Below, in pieces: positions 1-5,349 of a stretch of DNA of 5,349 nt. The notes below the pieces were generated by a model. That model searched no databases, was not told the DNA's origin, and saw only the letters and a program-made list of their open reading frames with translations. A program made the translations under genes and the position numbers. Source of the stretch: Bacteroidales bacterium (lineage in GTDB: Bacteria > Bacteroidota > Bacteroidia > Bacteroidales > UBA4181); NCBI GenBank assembly GCA_031264715.1, contig JAISDP010000234.1:1-5349 (forward strand), given 5' to 3'. Every line of letters starts with the position of its first letter. The stretch's first letter is position 1.

Positions 1-33
1 CTCCGCTAATTGCCCTTCTATAAAATCGTACAT
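1..33 (-). CDS. ruvA: RuvA, Holliday junction branch-migration subunit (N-terminal 11 codons only)
   Basis: Reading leftward from an ATG at 33-31 gives MYDFIEGQLAE, open to the window edge. RuvA proteins start with a short conserved strand of the form M-[IY]-x-[FY]-[IL]-x-G-x-[LI]-x-[ED], the beginning of the N-terminal OB-fold, and Bacteroidota versions commonly start MxxYIKGxLxE; this peptide fits at nearly every position. RuvA is a cytoplasmic tetramer that binds four-way DNA junctions and loads the RuvB motor for branch migration in recombinational repair. Another ATG lies upstream in a different frame at 45-43, but its peptide (MKIIHVRFYRR) resembles nothing I know. A candidate -7 box sits just upstream at 60-67, suggesting a short leader. 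Only 11 residues are visible, so the call rests on the motif match; the gene is transcribed away from the glycosidase. Confidence 0.68.
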   Translation of the reverse strand, partial: MYDFIEGQLAE

Positions 34-59
34 GAATGATCTTCATAAAAATTATCCGG

Positions 60-67
60 CAAAAGTA
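60..67 (-). promoter_or_regulatory. Candidate -7 box for ruvA
   Basis: On the minus strand the bases read TACTTTTG, an exact match to the Bacteroidota primary-sigma -7 element TAnnTTTG. It lies 26 bases upstream of the ruvA ATG, which would give a leader of about 20 nt. I cannot find a TTTG -33 element at the usual distance (about + strand 86-92), so the promoter assignment rests on one box and position. Confidence 0.4.
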
Positions 68-78
68 CATAAAATTTT
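67..78 (+). repeat. 12-bp direct repeat ACATAAAATTTT, copy 1
   Basis: This copy abuts the upstream edge of the candidate ruvA -7 box. An identical 12-mer occurs at 281-292 in the same intergenic region. The motif is AT-rich and contains the self-complementary core AAAATTTT, so chance is a serious alternative to a shared regulator or bending site. Confidence 0.4.
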
Positions 79-157
79 GAGTTATAGGTCTCATAATGCC
101 ACACAAAGACATTAAGCCCCTACTTTTCGGTTCTATAACGTTTTGTACGGCTTCGCA

Positions 158-184
158 TGATGAATCTCCCATGGAGATTTGTTG
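158..184 (+). repeat. Hairpin/dyad element with perfect 7-bp core stem
   Basis: AATCTCC (163-169) and GGAGATT (173-179) are perfect inverted repeats around a CAT loop. In RNA the stem could extend by five more pairs (162/180 to 158/184), four of them G-U wobbles, giving about 12 pairs. No clean U-tract follows on either strand, so a canonical terminator is unlikely. It may be a DNA dyad bound by a dimeric regulator, or an RNA structure if transcribed. Confidence 0.5.
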
Positions 185-216
185 ATATTTTCCGCATCGA
201 TTCTATGGATATGAAT

Positions 217-238
217 GCCCTGACAGGCCTGACAGGGC
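217..238. repeat. Tandem CCTGACAGG pair forming a near-perfect 22-bp palindrome
   Basis: Two head-to-tail copies of CCTGACAGG (219-227 and 228-236) are flanked by GC and GC, so the 22-bp block is also an inverted repeat with only two mismatched positions (the central A of each copy). It is a GC-rich island in an AT-rich intergenic region, about 90 bp upstream of the rightward -7 box. The shape fits an operator for a dimeric transcription factor; no regulator can be assigned. Confidence 0.5.
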
Positions 239-280
239 GACAGCAATTTTATCCTCAATGCGACAATTGGAATTGCTCCC

Positions 281-292
281 ACATAAAATTTT
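281..292 (+). repeat. 12-bp direct repeat ACATAAAATTTT, copy 2
   Basis: Identical to the block at 67-78. Here it extends to a perfect 10-bp palindrome TAAAATTTTA (284-293) and ends 34 bp before the rightward -7 box. Function is unknown and the low complexity weakens the case. Confidence 0.4.
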
Positions 293-326
293 ACCGGACA
301 GCAGTGATACAAAATAAGAAAAGTAA

Positions 327-334
327 TATCTTTG
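327..334 (+). promoter_or_regulatory. Candidate -7 box for the glycosidase-TPR transcription unit
   Basis: TATCTTTG matches TAnnTTTG exactly. Transcription would begin near 341, leaving a leader of about 60 nt before the ATG at 400. There is no TTTG or TTG at the expected -33 position (about 303-308), so the promoter would be weak or activator-dependent, which would fit an inducible carbohydrate gene. It is the only exact -7 match I find on this strand between 34 and 399. Confidence 0.4.
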
Positions 335-352
335 CGATGTAAATAGGGAGCA

Positions 353-370
353 ATGAACAGTTACAAATAA
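353..370 (+). other. Possible 5-codon leader ORF (MNSYK)
   Basis: An ATG at 353 is preceded by AGGGAG (345-350), a better Shine-Dalgarno-like sequence than the one in front of the glycosidase ATG, and the frame stops at 368-370. It ends 29 bases before the main start. Such a short frame can arise by chance and the SD-ATG spacing is very short (2 nt), so translation is uncertain. Confidence 0.2.
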
Positions 371-399
371 TTATATCTATAAATCATAAATTTCACCCA

Positions 400-3300
400 A
401 TGAAAACCAGACATCATCTGATCCTTGGCTTGGCTGGCATTCTCGGCCTGGTATCCTGCAAACCCGAACAGAAATGTACGGATTGCATCAACAATTTCGA
501 AGCGCTGCGCGGGGAATTTGCCGAACCGTCCAAAGAATACGGCACTGCGCCGCTTTACGTGTGGAACACCACCATTACCCGCGAATTGATTGACCGTACC
601 ATGGCCGACCTGAAAGACAAAGGCTTTGGCGGCGTATTCGTACACCCGCGGCCGGGGCTGGTTACCGAGTACATCTCCGACGAGTGGTACAATTTGTTCC
701 GCTATACGCTCGACAAGGGCAAGCAACTCGGCATGAACACATGGATATACGACGAGAACTCGTATCCCAGCGGTTTTGCCGGAGGTCATGTGCCGGCACA
801 AATGCCTGAAAGTTATAACCAGGGGCAGGGCTTGCAACTCAGCAAATTCGAGATGTTGCCCGACACGGCCTTCCGGTATTTCATCTGCATGAAGGAAGAA
901 GGCGGCAAATTCTCCGACATCACTGCCAATGTACAAACTGAAGCCGGTAAGAAAGGCAATTACTACCTGTTTTCGAAAACTTACATTCACAAGTCTCCCT
1001 GGTATGGCGGATACTCGTATGTCGACCTGCTTTATCCCGGCGTCACGCAGAAGTTTATCGATGTCACCATGCCCGGCTACGAGCGTGTGGCCGGCGACGA
1101 ATTCGGCAAGTCGATGCCCGGCTGGTTCACTGACGAGCCCAATATCCAAACCACCGGTGGCATCCGCTGGACACCCGACCTGTTCGACGTATTTCAAAAA
1201 AAATGGGGGTACGACCTGAAAACCGTGTTGCCGTCGTTATACGAAGAAACCGGCGACTGGAAACAGGTACGCCACAACTATACGCAAACACTCCTCCAAC
1301 TGTTCATCGATCGTTGGGCCAAGCCCTGTTTCGAATACTGCGAAGCCAGGAACTTGCTGTTTACCGGCCATTACTGGGAACACGGCTGGCCGGATGTAGG
1401 CCACGGCGGTGACAACATGGCCATGTATGCATGGCACCAGCAACCCGCCATCGACATGCTATTCAACCAGTTCAACGAGGAATCGCCACAGGCGCAGTTC
1501 GGAAACGTCCGTTCGGTAAAGGAATTGAGCAGCGTAGCTAACCAGATGGGCTACCGTCGTGCGCTCAGCGAGACTTACGGTGGCGGCGGCTGGGAAGAAA
1601 CTTTCCAGGATTTTAAACGGCTGGGTGACTGGGAATACGTGCTGGGAGTCAACTTTATGAACCAACATCTCTCGCATCTGAGTATTTCCGGTGCACGCAA
1701 GTACGACTATCCGCCCGTGTTTTCGGATCATTCACCGTGGTGGCCCTACTACAAACCGCTCAACATGCACTATGCCCGTCTCTCGATGGCGCTGTCAGCC
1801 GGCGAGCAACTCAACGATATTCTCATCCTCGAACCCACCACTTCCATCTGGCTGTATTATGCCTACCACAACAGCAACAATAAGCTGTGGGATATCGGAC
1901 GCGCCTTCCAGGGCTTCGTTACCACACTCGAAAAGGCACAGGCGGAATATGATCTTGGTTCGGAAAACATCATCAAAGACCGGGGACGCATAGATAAGGG
2001 AAAGTTTGTAGTGAACAAGCGGGCATACTCGAAAGTGGTGCTTCCGCCGATGATGGAAAATATAGATACTCCCACCTGGAAACTGCTGAAAAAGTTCATC
2101 GACAATGGCGGCGTGGTACTGTCGTTCTCCGAGCCCAGCCATTTGGACGGCAAGCCCGATCCCGAAATGCAAAAATATTTCGCCGGGAAGCCCAATGTAA
2201 AAAAGATTACAGGGTTGACCGCCGATGTTATCCGTGAAGATTTTGCTTCCGCAGATATTACTTTCGCAGAAGCGCAGGGTGGCAAACTCTTCCATCACCG
2301 CCGTGTGATGGCCGACGGACATGTATTGTTTTTGGTCAACTCAAGTCTTGATGAGCCCGCAAAAGGAAGTGTTTCGCTTGCCGGGAAGGATGCTGTTGAG
2401 TTGAATACGCTCACCGGCGAAATGTTCGATTATCCCGAAACTGCCGATGGAAATACTGTCCGGCTTGATTTCGATTTACCTCCTGCCGGGAGCCTCCTGC
2501 TGTATGTTTTCGACAAGAAGCAAAACGGGTTTGAACAACCCGTACCGGTAAAGCAATACACTGCCGTGAATGCGCCGTCAATACTCACTGCCAGGCCCGA
2601 CGGCAGCAATGTACTCACTATCGACTTCTGCGACCTGCAATTGGACAGGGAAACCTTCCGTGACCTGCACGTATTCGACGCCGCAGACAAGGCCTTCAAG
2701 TATCACGATTTCCGTGACGGCAACCCGTGGAATACTTCCGTACAGTATGAGGACAACATCGTACGCCGCGATACGTTCAAAACCGGCGGCTTTAAAGCAG
2801 TATACCATTTTACGGTTGCAGGCAATTTTGACATGAGCGACATGCAGGCTGCCGTGGAACGTCCGCACCTCTATAAAATCACGTTGAACGGAAAAGAGAT
2901 CAAACCCGAACCGGGTAAATGGTTTCTCGACCGCGATATGGGCGTATTCGCCATTGGCAATGCTGTGAAGAAAGGTGCGAACGATCTTGCCATAGAGCTT
3001 TCGCCGATGAAGATACACGCTGAACTGGAACCGGTTTACATCCTGGGTAATTTCACAGTGCAGCCCGCCGCCAAAGGTTTCACCATCAACCCGCCGGTCA
3101 ATGCGTTTGCTGCCGGCAGTTGGAAAGCACAGGGCTGGCCTTTCTACCCGGGCATTGTATCGTATTCCAAAACATTCGATGTGACGGATGCTGCCGGGCA
3201 TTATCGGGTAAGCCTGGGTGAATGGACGGGAACCGTGGCCGCCATCACGGTTAATGGTCAACAGGCAGGTATCGTCGGCTTCAAGCCTTATATCCTCGAT

Positions 3301-3513
3301 GTGTCGAAATTTATCAAACAAGGCGCCAACACAGTGGAAGTGAAAGTAGTGGGCAGCAATAAGAACCTGCTTGGGCCTTTCCACAATAGGCCCGCACCCG
3401 GAGTGGTTTCGCCATGGAATTTCCGTAATGTAAAGGCTTATCCGGCAGGTAGTGATTATGGACAGCTGGATTACGGGCTGATGGGTGATTTCCAATTGGA
3501 GGAAGGAAAATAA
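400..3513 (+). CDS. GH106-like glycoside hydrolase lipoprotein (alpha-L-rhamnosidase-type)
   Basis: A 1037-residue exported glycosidase. Residues 1-20 form a lipoprotein signal ending in the lipobox LVSC, so Cys20 would be acylated and the enzyme membrane-anchored. The catalytic (beta/alpha)8-type domain spans about 50-470, with blocks I associate with the GH106-like group: GGVFVHPRPGL (77-87), WIYDENSYPSGFAGG (115-129), GWFTDEPN (241-248), LSETYGGGGW (389-398), LGVNFMNQH (415-423) and DYPPVFSDHSPWW (436-448). Glu246 and Glu391 are the best candidate catalytic carboxylates, by inference only. A Rossmann/glutamine-amidotransferase-like domain follows (about 471-620), then beta-sandwich segments, and a GH2-like jelly-roll carbohydrate-binding domain (about 922-1000, including NLLGPFHN). 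Length agrees with GH106 enzymes of about 1000-1100 residues. GH106 members release terminal L-rhamnose, but the exact substrate here is unknown. The ATG at 400 is chosen because it begins the signal peptide. A TPR gene follows 6 bp downstream. Confidence 0.85.
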   Translation: MKTRHHLILGLAGILGLVSCKPEQKCTDCINNFEALRGEFAEPSKEYGTAPLYVWNTTITRELIDRTMADLKDKGFGGVFVHPRPGLVTEYISDEWYNLFRYTLDKGKQLGMNTWIYDENSYPSGFAGGHVPAQMPESYNQGQGLQLSKFEMLPDTAFRYFICMKEEGGKFSDITANVQTEAGKKGNYYLFSKTYIHKSPWYGGYSYVDLLYPGVTQKFIDVTMPGYERVAGDEFGKSMPGWFTDEPNIQTTGGIRWTPDLFDVFQKKWGYDLKTVLPSLYEETGDWKQVRHNYTQTLLQLFIDRWAKPCFEYCEARNLLFTGHYWEHGWPDVGHGGDNMAMYAWHQQPAIDMLFNQFNEESPQAQFGNVRSVKELSSVANQMGYRRALSETYGGGGWEETFQDFKRLGDWEYVLGVNFMNQHLSHLSISGARKYDYPPVFSDHSPWWPYYKPLNMHYARLSMALSAGEQLNDILILEPTTSIWLYYAYHNSNNKLWDIGRAFQGFVTTLEKAQAEYDLGSENIIKDRGRIDKGKFVVNKRAYSKVVLPPMMENIDTPTWKLLKKFIDNGGVVLSFSEPSHLDGKPDPEMQKYFAGKPNVKKITGLTADVIREDFASADITFAEAQGGKLFHHRRVMADGHVLFLVNSSLDEPAKGSVSLAGKDAVELNTLTGEMFDYPETADGNTVRLDFDLPPAGSLLLYVFDKKQNGFEQPVPVKQYTAVNAPSILTARPDGSNVLTIDFCDLQLDRETFRDLHVFDAADKAFKYHDFRDGNPWNTSVQYEDNIVRRDTFKTGGFKAVYHFTVAGNFDMSDMQAAVERPHLYKITLNGKEIKPEPGKWFLDRDMGVFAIGNAVKKGANDLAIELSPMKIHAELEPVYILGNFTVQPAAKGFTINPPVNAFAAGSWKAQGWPFYPGIVSYSKTFDVTDAAGHYRVSLGEWTGTVAAITVNGQQAGIVGFKPYILDVSKFIKQGANTVEVKVVGSNKNLLGPFHNRPAPGVVSPWNFRNVKAYPAGSDYGQLDYGLMGDFQLEEGK
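3498..3506 (+). promoter_or_regulatory. Shine-Dalgarno-like sequence for the TPR gene inside the glycosidase 3' end
   Basis: GGAGGAAGG lies in the last codons of the glycosidase gene, 13 bases from the downstream ATG at 3520. The spacing is longer than ideal and Bacteroidota often do not depend on SD pairing, but together with the 6-bp gap it supports translational coupling and the ATG at 3520 as the start. Confidence 0.45.
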
Positions 3514-3519
3514 TCACCA

Positions 3520-4833
3520 ATGAAATGCATTTTCTTTACCTGCATCCTGTTCTGTAGCTCGCTTGCGGCACAGCAGCCCGATTACGACCTCGCCTGGATA
3601 GCCTATACATCCGGGCGTTACGAAGATGCATTAACTGCCATACAGCCATGTATCAACCGCGACACGGCCAATTACCGGTACATTTTTCTGAAAGGAAAAA
3701 CACTCGAAAACCTGTACCGTTACGACGAGGCAATCGCTGCACAGTTGCAAGCGGCCAGGCTGAACCCTGAAAGCGCCGAAGCCAGATCTGCATTGGGAGC
3801 GCTTTACCAGTTGGCAGGGCAACCTTCAAAGTCAGCATATTATTACGGCCAGCTGGCCACCAAAGAGCCAACCGTAAACCGCTGGAAAATAGCTTGGGCA
3901 ACAGCCCTGCAAACCGAAAGGAAATACCGGCAGGCATGGGAATTATGGCATGAAGTTACCAAAACGGACAGTACCAACTGGTTTGTATACAAAAACATTG
4001 GCGACTGTGCCTACCAGTTGGACAGCCTCATAATAGCCTCAGACTATTACCGGATGTCGCTGAAACTTTATCCATACAACAAGGCTTTATACGGATTAGC
4101 GGTCAGAATACTTTCCACCGATCCGTTTCACCTGGAAGAAGCAATTGAGGTCGGACGCGAAGCCATCGCCATCGACAGCGCCAATGTAAATGCCTGGAAA
4201 TACATGGGCGCTGCCTGGTTCTCAATGGGGATAGCCGACAGTGCAATTTTTGCCTTCCGCAAAACCCTGGCATTGGGCGACACATCGGTAGTTACCTGCC
4301 GTTACTATGGCATGTTGTGCTACCACAGGGCCTCGTACGCTGAAGCCGAAAAATACCTGACCAGAACGCTCCAAACGGATTCCGACAATTTAAGAACCTT
4401 GTATCATCTGGCCGTCATAAGCGGTTACACCGGGAAAGCGCGAGAGGGACTGTTAAGACTGGACCAGATAGACAAGATCGTTGCGTATGCCGATACCTCG
4501 GCCATACAAGCCAACGTACAGCGCGGATATTTGTTACGCATACTCAACCGTTACGACGACGCAGCCAGGGCATTTACCGCTGCTACCCTGTCTTTACCCA
4601 AAGATACCAGGAACTACTACGAAGTGGCCGTATGTTACGATATGGCGCATCATAAAAAGCAGGCGTTCGACTGGTACAACCGTTATTTGGAAAAGATAGA
4701 CCCAAAATGGGCTACGCGAAAGTGGACGGAGAAAGAGCTTAAAGATCTTGAATTTGTGAGTATTGCCATGGAGCGTATTCAGTCATTGAAAACAGATTTG
4801 TTTTTTGAAGAAGAAAAAAGAAAGACCCAATAA
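3520..4833 (+). CDS. Secreted tetratricopeptide-repeat (TPR) protein
   Basis: A 437-residue protein with a short signal peptide (hydrophobic 3-15, probable cleavage near Ala16/Ala17 before QQ). Cys12 is preceded by ILF, which is a poor lipobox, so I predict a soluble periplasmic or secreted protein. Almost all of the rest is helical TPR units with the typical small/aromatic pattern (W/Y-x3-G/A-Y...A-x3-Y/F...A...P): about 21-50, 53-84, 85-118, 121-152, 155-186, 205-222, 223-254, 258-290, 291-322, 330-361 and 364-396. Clear examples are RYDEAI (67-72), RYEDAL (33-38) and RYDDAA (344-349). The last 30 or so residues are charged and end in EEEKRKTQ. No enzymatic domain is visible. TPR arrays mediate protein-protein contacts, so a scaffold role, possibly with the adjacent glycosidase, is inferred from the operon only. 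Confidence 0.87.
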   Translation: MKCIFFTCILFCSSLAAQQPDYDLAWIAYTSGRYEDALTAIQPCINRDTANYRYIFLKGKTLENLYRYDEAIAAQLQAARLNPESAEARSALGALYQLAGQPSKSAYYYGQLATKEPTVNRWKIAWATALQTERKYRQAWELWHEVTKTDSTNWFVYKNIGDCAYQLDSLIIASDYYRMSLKLYPYNKALYGLAVRILSTDPFHLEEAIEVGREAIAIDSANVNAWKYMGAAWFSMGIADSAIFAFRKTLALGDTSVVTCRYYGMLCYHRASYAEAEKYLTRTLQTDSDNLRTLYHLAVISGYTGKAREGLLRLDQIDKIVAYADTSAIQANVQRGYLLRILNRYDDAARAFTAATLSLPKDTRNYYEVAVCYDMAHHKKQAFDWYNRYLEKIDPKWATRKWTEKELKDLEFVSIAMERIQSLKTDLFFEEEKRKTQ

Positions 4834-4875
4834 GAGACATGAAATAAAGAGAACTCCTAAAAACTCGGCCTTCTT

Positions 4876-4969
4876 AAAATGAGGTTATAAGGTTATTGTA
4901 TTTGGATTGTTATGCACTCAGCCCTACTGAGGTTGTTTTGTTTAAAAATAAGGTGAAAATGAGGTTGTT
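4876..4969 (+). repeat. Cluster of three TGAGGTT-type short direct repeats
   Basis: AAAATGAGGTT occurs at 4876-4886 and again at 4956-4966; TGAGGTTGTT occurs at 4928-4937 and 4960-4969. The 7-mer ATAAGGT also appears twice (4887-4893, 4948-4954), once just after and once just before an AAAATGAGGTT copy. All copies are in the same orientation. This may be decayed duplicated DNA or a regulator-binding cluster; nothing identifies it further. Confidence 0.45.
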
Positions 4970-5016
4970 CCCTCAAAAAGACCTTGTTTTTAACCTGATT
5001 CTCCTGATTTTGACAC

Positions 5017-5130
5017 TTGGGTGTCGCAAACATTTTTGGCTGCTTGAGAATTATTGCATCAACAGGCTAAAAAATTTTTATGTCTGGAAATATTCAATTC
5101 TCAATGACATTACGATATTTTGGGTGTCGC
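5017..5130. repeat. 11-bp direct repeat TTGGGTGTCGC flanking a 9-bp inverted repeat
   Basis: TTGGGTGTCGC is present at 5017-5027 and 5120-5130. Nearly symmetrically between them sit TTGAGAATT (5044-5052) and its exact complement AATTCTCAA (5096-5104), with an AAAAATTTTT palindrome in the central loop. The gaps between direct and inverted repeats are 16 and 15 bases. No protein is encoded inside. The layout resembles a tiny non-autonomous element with target duplication, but the pieces are short and chance assembly is possible. Confidence 0.35.
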
Positions 5131-5187
5131 CTTGTCCGAATCTTTTTTTGAGGGTCGGAACGGTTTATGGTGAAGGCGAATTTCCGG

Positions 5188-5349
5188 TTATAGCCCCGTC
5201 AGGCAGTCCTCGCATACGCCGAGGAAATAAATCTGGACTTCGTCCGGGCTGTGGGAGATATTACCCCTGAAAGCCGGAATATCCGTTTTTTCGAGCGGGA
5301 CATCGAAAATAGCCCCGCATTTCCTGCATTTGAAATGCGCATGGTCGGA
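5188..5349 (-). CDS. Fur/PerR-family metal-dependent transcriptional regulator (C-terminal 53 residues)
   Basis: The minus strand reads 53 residues in from the window edge to a TAA at 5190-5188. The segment SDHAHFKCRKCGAIFD aligns without gaps to the metal-binding stretch of Bacillus PerR (SDHYHAICENCGKIVD as I recall it). It keeps both His ligands, the Asp ligand and the first CxxC of the structural zinc site. The second CxxC is in GVCEDC near the end, and the protein stops four residues later. This is the dimerisation/metal-sensing domain; the N-terminal winged helix is outside the window. Fur-family proteins are cytoplasmic dimers that repress iron, zinc, manganese or peroxide-stress genes. 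All visible ligands are intact, so the gene looks functional. Which metal or oxidant it senses cannot be decided, as the N-terminal ligands are missing. It converges with the TPR gene and is probably unrelated to it. Confidence 0.9.
   Translation of the reverse strand, partial: SDHAHFKCRKCGAIFDVPLEKTDIPAFRGNISHSPDEVQIYFLGVCEDCLTGL

Larger units (their letters stand above)
34..399. other. AT-rich divergent intergenic region between ruvA and the glycosidase gene
   Basis: These 366 bases hold no convincing gene. A 61-codon open frame at 157-342 has no recognisable motif, no good ribosome binding site and an unusual composition, so I do not call it. The region contains a -7 box facing each way (60-67 leftward, 327-334 rightward), a hairpin (158-184), a tandem and palindromic 9-bp element (217-238) and two copies of ACATAAAATTTT (67-78, 281-292). 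This makes it a shared regulatory region for the divergent units. Confidence 0.75.
4834..5187. other. Repeat-rich convergent intergenic region
   Basis: These 354 AT-rich bases lie between the ends of the rightward TPR gene and the leftward Fur-family gene. I see no real gene: the 124-codon frame at 4896-5270 has no motif and runs antisense into the Fur-family coding end. No strong terminator with stem and T-tract is evident for either gene. A short dyad TGAGG/CCTCA occurs at 4960-4975 and another, GACAC/GTGTC, at 5012-5025. The notable content is three copies of a TGAGGTT motif (4876-4969) and an 11-bp direct repeat enclosing an inverted repeat (5017-5130). Confidence 0.7.

Noticed and set aside
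242..277. AGCAATT/AATTGCT inverted repeat in the upstream region
   Set aside because: A 7-bp AT-rich stem with a 22-base loop is expected by chance in this composition and has no extension.
157..342. 61-codon open frame on the plus strand upstream of the glycosidase
   Set aside because: It has no recognisable domain, no good ribosome binding site, a composition unlike the real genes, and it covers the palindrome, the hairpin and the candidate -7 box.
361..1197. 278-codon open frame on the minus strand
   Set aside because: It is antisense to the glycosidase gene, whose lipoprotein signal and catalytic motifs are clear. The translated product has no coherent domain, so it reflects codon bias of the real gene.
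2578..3495. 305-codon open frame on the minus strand
   Set aside because: It is antisense to the C-terminal beta-sandwich domains of the glycosidase, with no recognisable motif.
3520..3573. Cys12 of the TPR protein considered as a lipobox cysteine
   Set aside because: The residues before it are ILF; Phe at the position just before Cys is not accepted by the lipobox pattern, whereas SLAA followed by QQ fits ordinary signal peptidase cleavage.
4960..4975. TGAGG/CCTCA stem considered as a terminator
   Set aside because: The stem is only five pairs and no proper T-tract follows directly on the plus strand; on the minus strand only four T residues follow, 200 bases beyond the Fur-family stop.
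4896..5270. 124-codon open frame on the plus strand with a hydrophobic stretch
   Set aside because: Its last 80 bases are antisense to a well-supported Fur-family coding end, the rest is AT-rich intergenic sequence, and no motif or ribosome binding site supports it.

Overview
The window looks like chromosomal DNA from a Bacteroidota (Bacteroidetes) bacterium, most likely a Bacteroidales-type organism. Four things point there: a glycosidase with a lipoprotein signal, TAnnTTTG-type -7 promoter boxes, AT-rich leaders with weak ribosome binding sites, and a RuvA N-terminus of the form usual in that phylum. The genes have moderate GC content and the intergenic regions are clearly AT-rich. Genus cannot be decided from the sequence.

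Layout from left to right. The first 33 bases are the first 11 codons of ruvA on the minus strand. Next is an AT-rich intergenic region (34-399) with a likely ruvA -7 box, a hairpin, a tandem/palindromic CCTGACAGG element and a candidate -7 box for the rightward genes. From 400 to 3513 runs a large outer-membrane-type lipoprotein that resembles the GH106 alpha-L-rhamnosidase group of glycoside hydrolases. Six bases later comes a secreted tetratricopeptide-repeat (TPR) protein (3520-4833). A second non-coding, repeat-rich stretch (4834-5187) separates it from the convergent 3' end of a Fur/PerR-family metalloregulator gene on the minus strand (5188 to the window end).

The two complete genes very probably form one transcription unit: same strand, 6-bp gap, and a purine-rich Shine-Dalgarno-like stretch for the second gene inside the end of the first. 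Both products are predicted to be exported, so a TPR scaffold working with a surface or periplasmic glycosidase is plausible but unproven. No SusC/SusD pair, sensor or transporter is present, so the pair sits as an isolated cassette between two housekeeping-type genes, not in a recognisable polysaccharide utilisation locus within this window.

I see no CRISPR array, tRNA, rRNA, transposase or phage gene. The less-explained parts are the co-transcribed glycosidase-TPR pair and the clustered short repeats in both intergenic regions. I do not see convincing evidence of a wholly new system.
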